In this document: piece by piece, positions 59,482 through 64,000 of the stretch
How positions within the stretch are numbered: the stretch's first letter is position 1
How the letters are laid out: each line of letters opens with the position of its first letter
Assembly (NCBI RefSeq): GCF_001905465.1
Contig: NZ_LISX01000015.1
Coordinates: 85,488-149,487 of the forward strand
Length of the DNA stretch: 64,000 bases
Reading direction: 5' to 3'
Source: Kitasatospora sp. CB01950
Lineage (GTDB): Bacteria; Actinomycetota; Actinomycetes; Streptomycetales; Streptomycetaceae
Program-made: the position numbers and the translations under genes
Notes under the pieces: generated by a model
Seen by the model: the letters and a program-made list of their open reading frames with translations, nothing else
What the model was told of the DNA's origin: nothing
Database searches by the model: none

Positions 59482-60527
59482 GGTGTAGCTGCTCCTGTTC
59501 CGGTGGGAGTGGACTTCGCACTCGAATGCGTGGACTTCGACGGCGTCGGCGACTTCGACTTCGTGGGCGCCGACGACTGCGGTGCGGGCGACGAGGACTG
59601 CGGCGCCGGCGACTGCGACGGCCCGGGCGACGGCTCCGGCGACTCCGGCCCGGCCACCCGCAGCGTCACGCCCAGCGCAGCCGGCAGCGTCACCGACTTC
59701 TGCGCGGACACCGTCGAACGGATTCCGTAACTGTCCTGGATGACCTTCAGGTAGTGGCCGCCCTCGTTCTCCTGGAACGCCTGCGCCAGCCGCGGCCCGT
59801 CCCCGATCGCCAGCAGTGTGTACGGCGGCACCAGCGGCCGGTTGTCCACCAGGATCGCGTCGCCCGCGGCCCGGATCGCCGACAGCGCGGTCAGCCGCTG
59901 CCCGTTCACCGACACCGCCTCCGCGCCCGCCAGCCACAGGCCGTTCACCGCGTACTGGAGGTCGTGGTCCTGCACCCGGCCCTTGTTGCCGAAGCCGTCC
60001 GCGTTCCGCGGGTTGCTCACATTGCCGCCGGTGCCCGTGCCCGCCGCGTCCTCGATCACCAGCTTGACGCCCGGCCCGGCGATCTCCCCCGTCCCGGTCT
60101 GCGCCGCCAGCCGCGCCAACCCGCCGTCGTCACCGGACTGCAGCGCCTGCGCCTGGGCGTCCGCAACCTTGTCGCGGTCCTCCTCGACCTGCCGCTGCAG
60201 CGCGTCCGCCGCCTTGTTCGCGTCGTTGACCCGGCTCACCAGGGCGTCCCGCTCCTGCGCCAGGACGGGCGCCGCCTCCTGCGTGTTCACCGCCCCGACC
60301 GTCACCACCGTCGTCGCCAACGCCAGCCCCAGGGCCAGCACCAGCCGCCCCTTCGCCGTCGCCGGCAACCGCGACCGGCCCTCCGCCCCGCGCGCCCGGG
60401 CCGCTTCCGCGTACCCGTCGTCCAGCGAGTGGTCCATCACGGTGGTCAGCAGGGACATCGATGCGTCCGGACGGCGGAATCGCCCGTCCGGGTCATTCGG
60501 CGTCGACGTTGCTGGCATGCGCCACAT
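59478..60527 (-). CDS. DUF881 membrane protein (first copy)
   Basis: 349 residues. One membrane helix (LVLALGLALATTVVTVGAVN) is followed by a coiled coil (about 80-130) and an extracellular DUF881 domain (GPGVKLVIEDAAGTGTGGNV, NGLWLAGAEAVSVNGQRLTA, PPYTLLAIGDGPRLAQAFQE). The C-terminal tail is Ser/Pro/Thr-rich, unusual for the family, and probably spans the wall. Starts at 60527 or 60518 are both possible, with no clear ribosome site. The stop overlaps the sbp start. It is the first gene of the DUF881-sbp-DUF881 unit. Confidence 0.9.
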   Translation of the reverse strand: MWRMPATSTPNDPDGRFRRPDASMSLLTTVMDHSLDDGYAEAARARGAEGRSRLPATAKGRLVLALGLALATTVVTVGAVNTQEAAPVLAQERDALVSRVNDANKAADALQRQVEEDRDKVADAQAQALQSGDDGGLARLAAQTGTGEIAGPGVKLVIEDAAGTGTGGNVSNPRNADGFGNKGRVQDHDLQYAVNGLWLAGAEAVSVNGQRLTALSAIRAAGDAILVDNRPLVPPYTLLAIGDGPRLAQAFQENEGGHYLKVIQDSYGIRSTVSAQKSVTLPAALGVTLRVAGPESPEPSPGPSQSPAPQSSSPAPQSSAPTKSKSPTPSKSTHSSAKSTPTGTGAATP

Positions 60528-60653
60528 CGTTTCACGACCGCGCAGCGGCCCACGACCAGCCCCCGGGCCCCCAGGACCTGTTCGGCACACGATCGTGACA
60601 AACGCCCGGAGGGGGCGGACCCGCAGGCCCGCCCCCTCCAGAACTTCTCCGCA

Positions 60654-63149
60654 CTACCTCCCGGCGCCGTCCACGACCGCGGCCCATTCGTCGAGCAGCC
60701 GCTCCGTCGCCTCGTCGTCCGGGCCCTCCGCCCACAGGTGCGTGACGGCCTCCGCCGGGTCCGGCAGCACCAGCGTCCACCGGCCGTCGGCCTCGACCAC
60801 CCGCACCCCGTCCGTGGTGTCCAGCTTGCGGTTGCCCGCCGCCTCCACCACCGAACGCATCACCATGCCCTTCGCGGCCCACGGCGTCGCGATGTCCCGC
60901 TTCTGGATGTGCGCCTGCGGGATCCGCGCGTCGATCTGACTCAACGTCAGCTGCGTCCGCGCCACCAGGCCCACCAGCCGGACGAACGCCGCCGCGCCGT
61001 CCAGCACCCCGGAGAACTCCGGCACCACGAAACCGCCGCGGCCGTCGCCACCGAAGATCGTGCCGTCCGCCGCCGCGGCCTTCGCCAGGTCGTCCGGCGA
61101 GGTCGTCGTCCAGATCACCTGGGTGCCGTGGTACGCCGCCACCTGCTCGGCGATCCGGGTCGTCGTCACCGGCAGCGCCACCTGCCCGGCCCGGCGCTCG
61201 GCCGCGACCAGGTCCAGCAGCACCAGCAGCGCCCGGTCGTCCTCGATCACCCGGCCCTGCTCGTCCACGAAGGACACCCGCTCGCCGACCGGGTCGAACC
61301 GCACGCCGAACGCGGCCCGCGAGGACGCCACCAGCTCGCCCAGCCTGGCCAGCGCCGCCCGCCGCTCGTCCGCGCCCTCGGTCGGCCGCGCCTCGTCCAG
61401 GCCGCCGGCCACCGTCAGCGTCTCCACCCCGAGTCGGCCCAGGATGCTCGGCAGCACCAGCCCCGCACTGCCGTGCGCGGCGTCCACCACCACCTTCAGC
61501 CCGGCCTCCCGCACCCCGGTGGTGTCCACCGCCCGCAGCAGGTTCGTCGCGTACGAGTCGAAGACGCTCGCCGGGTGCAGCAGGTCGCCGATCTCGCCCG
61601 GGAACGCCCGCCGGAACTCCTGCCGCGCGTACACCCGGTCCAGCTTCCGCTGCCCGGCCTGCGACAGGTCCGCACCGCGCTCGTCGAAGAACAGGATGTC
61701 CAGCGAGTCCGGCACCCCCGGCGTGGTCCGCAGGAAGATCCCGCCCGCACTCCCCCGCGCCGTCGCCTGCCGGGCCACCGGCATCGGCACGTTCTCCAGG
61801 TCGCGCACGTCGATCGCACTGGTCTGCAGCGACGAGATCATCGCCCGCTTCAACGCCCGCGCACCACGCGAGTGGTCACGCGCGATGGTGACGGTGGCAC
61901 CCTTCTTCAACGTCGTCGCGTACGCCCCCGCCAGCCGCACCGCCAGCTCCGGCGTGATCTCCACGTTCAGGATGCCCGACACGCCGCGCACCCCGAACAG
62001 GTGCTCCTGGCCGCGGGACTCCCAGATCACCGACGTGTTGACGAACGCGCCGGCCTCGATCGTCTTGAACGGGTACACCCGGACGTTGCCCGCGATGATC
62101 GACTCCTCGCCGATCAGGCACTCGTCGCCGATCACCGCCCCTTCGTCGATCCGCGCCGCCTGCATCACGTCGGTGTTCTTCCCGACCACGCACCCGCGCA
62201 GATTCGACTGCGGCCCCACGTACACGTTGTCGTGCACCACCGCCTTGTGCAGGAACGCGCCGCGCTTCACGACCACGTTCGACCCCAGCACGGTGTGCTC
62301 GCGCAGCTCCACGCCGGCCTCGACCTTGGCGTAGTCGCCGATGTACAGCGGCCCGCGCAGCACCGCCTCCGGGTCCACCTCGGCGCCCTCGGCCACCCAC
62401 ACCCCGGGCGAGATCTCGAAGCCGTCCAGCTCGACCTGGACCTTCCCCTCCAGCACGTCCGCCTGGGCCTTCAGGTAGCTCTCGTGGGTGCCCACGTCCT
62501 CCCAGTAGCCCTCGGCGACATAGCCGAACACCGGCTTGCCCTCCTTGAGCAACTGCGGGAACACGTCGCTCGACCAGTCGACCGACTCCCCCGCGGCCAC
62601 GTAGTCGAACACCTCCGGCTCCATCACGTAGATACCGGTGTTCACGGTGTCCGAGAACACCTGCCCCCAGGTGGGCTTCTCCAGGAAGCGCTCGACCTTG
62701 CCCTCGTCATCAGTGATCGTGATACCGAATTCCAACGGGTTCGGCACCCGGGTCAGGCACACCGTCACCAGTGCGCCCTTCTCCCGGTGAAAAGCAATCA
62801 GCTCGGAAAGATCAAAATCCGTCAGCGCGTCACCGGAGATCACCAAAAACGAATCGTCCCGCAGCGCGTCCTCCGCGTTCTTGACGCTGCCGGCCGTCCC
62901 CAGCGGTGTTTCCTCGTTGGCATAGGTGAGGTGAATCCCCAGTTCCTCACCGTCGCCGAAGTAGTTCTTCACCAGCGACGCCAGGAACTGCACAGTCACC
63001 ACGGTGTCAGTGAGGCCGTGCCGCTTCAGCAACCGCAGCACGTGCTCCATGATCGGCCGATTGGCGACCGGCAACAGTGGCTTGGGCATGCTGGAAGTCA
63101 TCGGGCGGAGTCGAGTGCCCTCCCCGCCCGCCATCACAACGGCTTTCAT
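60654..63149 (-). CDS. Mannose-1-phosphate guanylyltransferase-like protein fused to a degenerate phosphomannomutase domain
   Basis: 831 residues. The N-terminal nucleotidyltransferase (about 1-235) has the intact GGEGTRLRPMT loop, VISGDALTDFDLSE and FLEKPTWGQVFSDTVNTGIY, and makes an NDP-sugar, probably GDP-mannose. A left-handed beta-helix follows (about 250-370). The C-terminal part (about 380-831) has the phosphoglucomutase/phosphomannomutase fold, but the catalytic TxSHNP serine loop is missing (GGIFLRTTPGVPDSLDILFF instead), the metal loop DGDxDR is DPVGER, and the sugar loop GEXSGH is GGDGRGG. It is probably not an active mutase. ATG 63149 has AGGAGG 11 nt upstream. Confidence 0.88.
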   Translation of the reverse strand: MKAVVMAGGEGTRLRPMTSSMPKPLLPVANRPIMEHVLRLLKRHGLTDTVVTVQFLASLVKNYFGDGEELGIHLTYANEETPLGTAGSVKNAEDALRDDSFLVISGDALTDFDLSELIAFHREKGALVTVCLTRVPNPLEFGITITDDEGKVERFLEKPTWGQVFSDTVNTGIYVMEPEVFDYVAAGESVDWSSDVFPQLLKEGKPVFGYVAEGYWEDVGTHESYLKAQADVLEGKVQVELDGFEISPGVWVAEGAEVDPEAVLRGPLYIGDYAKVEAGVELREHTVLGSNVVVKRGAFLHKAVVHDNVYVGPQSNLRGCVVGKNTDVMQAARIDEGAVIGDECLIGEESIIAGNVRVYPFKTIEAGAFVNTSVIWESRGQEHLFGVRGVSGILNVEITPELAVRLAGAYATTLKKGATVTIARDHSRGARALKRAMISSLQTSAIDVRDLENVPMPVARQATARGSAGGIFLRTTPGVPDSLDILFFDERGADLSQAGQRKLDRVYARQEFRRAFPGEIGDLLHPASVFDSYATNLLRAVDTTGVREAGLKVVVDAAHGSAGLVLPSILGRLGVETLTVAGGLDEARPTEGADERRAALARLGELVASSRAAFGVRFDPVGERVSFVDEQGRVIEDDRALLVLLDLVAAERRAGQVALPVTTTRIAEQVAAYHGTQVIWTTTSPDDLAKAAAADGTIFGGDGRGGFVVPEFSGVLDGAAAFVRLVGLVARTQLTLSQIDARIPQAHIQKRDIATPWAAKGMVMRSVVEAAGNRKLDTTDGVRVVEADGRWTLVLPDPAEAVTHLWAEGPDDEATERLLDEWAAVVDGAGR

Positions 63150-63274
63150 TACGGGTGCGTCCTCCTTCGCGGTGGTGAACCCCTGCGGGTCCATCAAACC
63201 GGTCCGACGCATGTCTACCCGGAAGAAATGATCCGACTCACCGTGGAGGCCGTGTGAAACGTCTCAGCCCGATC

Positions 63275-63886
63275 TCAAACAGCAGCCGTACGCTCCGCCT
63301 GCAGCATCTGCCGAGCCTGAACGGCATACATCGCGCCGGCCCACCAGTACAGCGTCGTCCCCCACCAGATGAACGCCCAACTCACCACTTCCGCAACCCG
63401 GTGCACCCATCCGTCACCGACCCCCAGCAGCAACAGCGGAAACGCGTACATCAGATTGAACGTGGCCGCCTTCCCCACAAAACTCACGTTCAACGGCCCG
63501 TATCCGGCCCGGTTCAGCCGCAGCAGCACCACCCCGACGAACGCCTCCCGGGCCACCAGCAACGCCGTCAGCCACCACGGCAGGATCTCCCGCCACGTCA
63601 GCCCCACCAGCGTCGACACGATGTACAGCCGGTCCGCCGCCGGATCCAGCAACTGCCCCAGCCGGCTGACCTGCCCCCACCGCCGCGCCAGCTTCCCGTC
63701 CAGATAGTCACTGACGCCACTCAGCATCAGGATGACAATCGCCCACCCGTCATTCTTCGGCCCCCCGAAGACCGGCCACAACACCAACCACAGAAAGATC
63801 GGCACGCCCACCAGCCGAGCCATGCTCAGCAGATTGGGAATCGTAAGGACCCGGTCGGTCTGGACGCGCGTCTCCTGAACCTCCAC
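63275..63886 (-). CDS. CDP-alcohol phosphatidyltransferase (PgsA-like)
   Basis: 203 residues with about five membrane helices. The complete CDP-alcohol motif reads D63-GKLAR then eight residues, G77, D81 and D85 (DGKLARRWGQVSRLGQLLDP, AADR). It condenses CDP-diacylglycerol with an alcohol such as glycerol phosphate or inositol phosphate; synteny with mycobacterial pgsA2 suggests a second, non-housekeeping enzyme. GTG 63886 is used because AGGAGG lies 9 nt before it. It is the first gene of the downstream locus, beginning just after a terminator for the gene beyond the window, and lies 125 bp from the NDP-sugar gene. Confidence 0.93.
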   Translation of the reverse strand: MEVQETRVQTDRVLTIPNLLSMARLVGVPIFLWLVLWPVFGGPKNDGWAIVILMLSGVSDYLDGKLARRWGQVSRLGQLLDPAADRLYIVSTLVGLTWREILPWWLTALLVAREAFVGVVLLRLNRAGYGPLNVSFVGKAATFNLMYAFPLLLLGVGDGWVHRVAEVVSWAFIWWGTTLYWWAGAMYAVQARQMLQAERTAAV

Positions 63887-63942
63887 GGTGGGGAGCCTCC
63901 TGTGGTACCAACGACAAGTGTGCGGAATTGACCTTACAACAG

Positions 63943-63975
63943 AAAAGCCCCCTGACATCCCGTCAGGGGGCTTCT
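63943..63975 (-). terminator. Terminator of the next minus-strand gene, upstream of the phosphatidyltransferase gene
   Basis: Perfect 12-bp stem (AAGCCCCCTGAC with GTCAGGGGGCTT, 5-nt loop) followed on the minus strand by TTTTCT. It shows that the phosphatidyltransferase gene starts a new transcription unit. Confidence 0.85.
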
Positions 63976-64000
63976 CCAGAAAGATTGTTCGGCGGCGTCC

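Overview
High-GC actinobacterial chromosome, almost certainly Streptomycetaceae and quite possibly Kitasatospora. The pointers are the gene order pgsA-like / NDP-sugar pyrophosphorylase / DUF881 / small basic protein / DUF881 / GarA / FtsR / bifunctional nuclease / MerR; the infC-rpmI-rplT-trmH-kinase-pheST run; a GH46 chitosanase very like the one from the Kitasatospora strain N174, with its palindromic operator; strong G/C preference at third codon positions; and interspersed repeats of the 'ggggcgcggggaactgcgcg' type common in Streptomyces intergenic DNA. Genus is inference. No rRNA, tRNA, CRISPR array, IS element or prophage was seen.

Layout. 1-1.35 kb: start of argJ and all of argC (minus strand). 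1.4-37 kb: a variable block of mostly short transcription units. It holds a propeller-like protein, a tandem VOC protein and a TMEM175-like channel; a LacI repressor/ribokinase pair with a perfect palindromic operator; a flavin cassette (FMN-dependent monooxygenase, flavin reductase, stand-alone riboflavin kinase, then a RibM/PnuC transporter); a truncated beta-lactamase-like esterase; a group of poorly known genes (propeller-like, SUKH-like, LRV-repeat, P-loop kinase); an erythromycin-esterase homologue divergent from a double-MerR regulator; a permease/amidohydrolase operon opposite a TetR repressor; a lone ketosynthase; ADP-ribosylglycohydrolase; RlmG-like methyltransferase; rhomboid protease; a MocR/EamA pair; an atypical polysaccharide deacetylase; a ketopantoate-reductase-like enzyme; an SDR and a 3-hydroxyacyl-CoA dehydrogenase; and the chitosanase.

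37-45.5 kb: conserved translation genes on the minus strand. infC starts at an AUC codon behind a long leader containing an intrinsic terminator, followed by rpmI, rplT (own terminator), a SpoU/TrmH methyltransferase, a PAS histidine kinase, pheS and pheT. 45.5-49.5 kb: a degenerate repeat array and gcvP under a tandem glycine riboswitch. 49.6-54.7 kb: a PRC-barrel/DUF2382 stress-type protein, an MFS exporter, DNA polymerase IV and a SanA/YdcF-like protein. 54.7-64 kb: the conserved cell-envelope/metabolic-signalling locus (MerR, bifunctional nuclease, FtsR, GarA with its ETTS phosphorylation motif, two DUF881 proteins around a small basic membrane protein, a guanylyltransferase fused to a degenerate phosphomannomutase domain, and a CDP-alcohol phosphatidyltransferase).

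Many genes in the variable block have a TANNNT-like -10 box ending 6-9 nt before the start codon and little Shine-Dalgarno sequence, so leaderless transcription looks common. The most informative regulatory DNA is the tandem glycine riboswitch, the infC attenuator with its AUC start, and four operator-like palindromes tied to adjacent regulators or to a known regulon (LacI/rbsK, TetR/permease, MocR/EamA, chitosanase). Less expected items are the flavin cassette with its paired palindromes and twin hairpins, the guanylyltransferase whose mutase domain has lost its catalytic motifs, and several eroded gene fragments.
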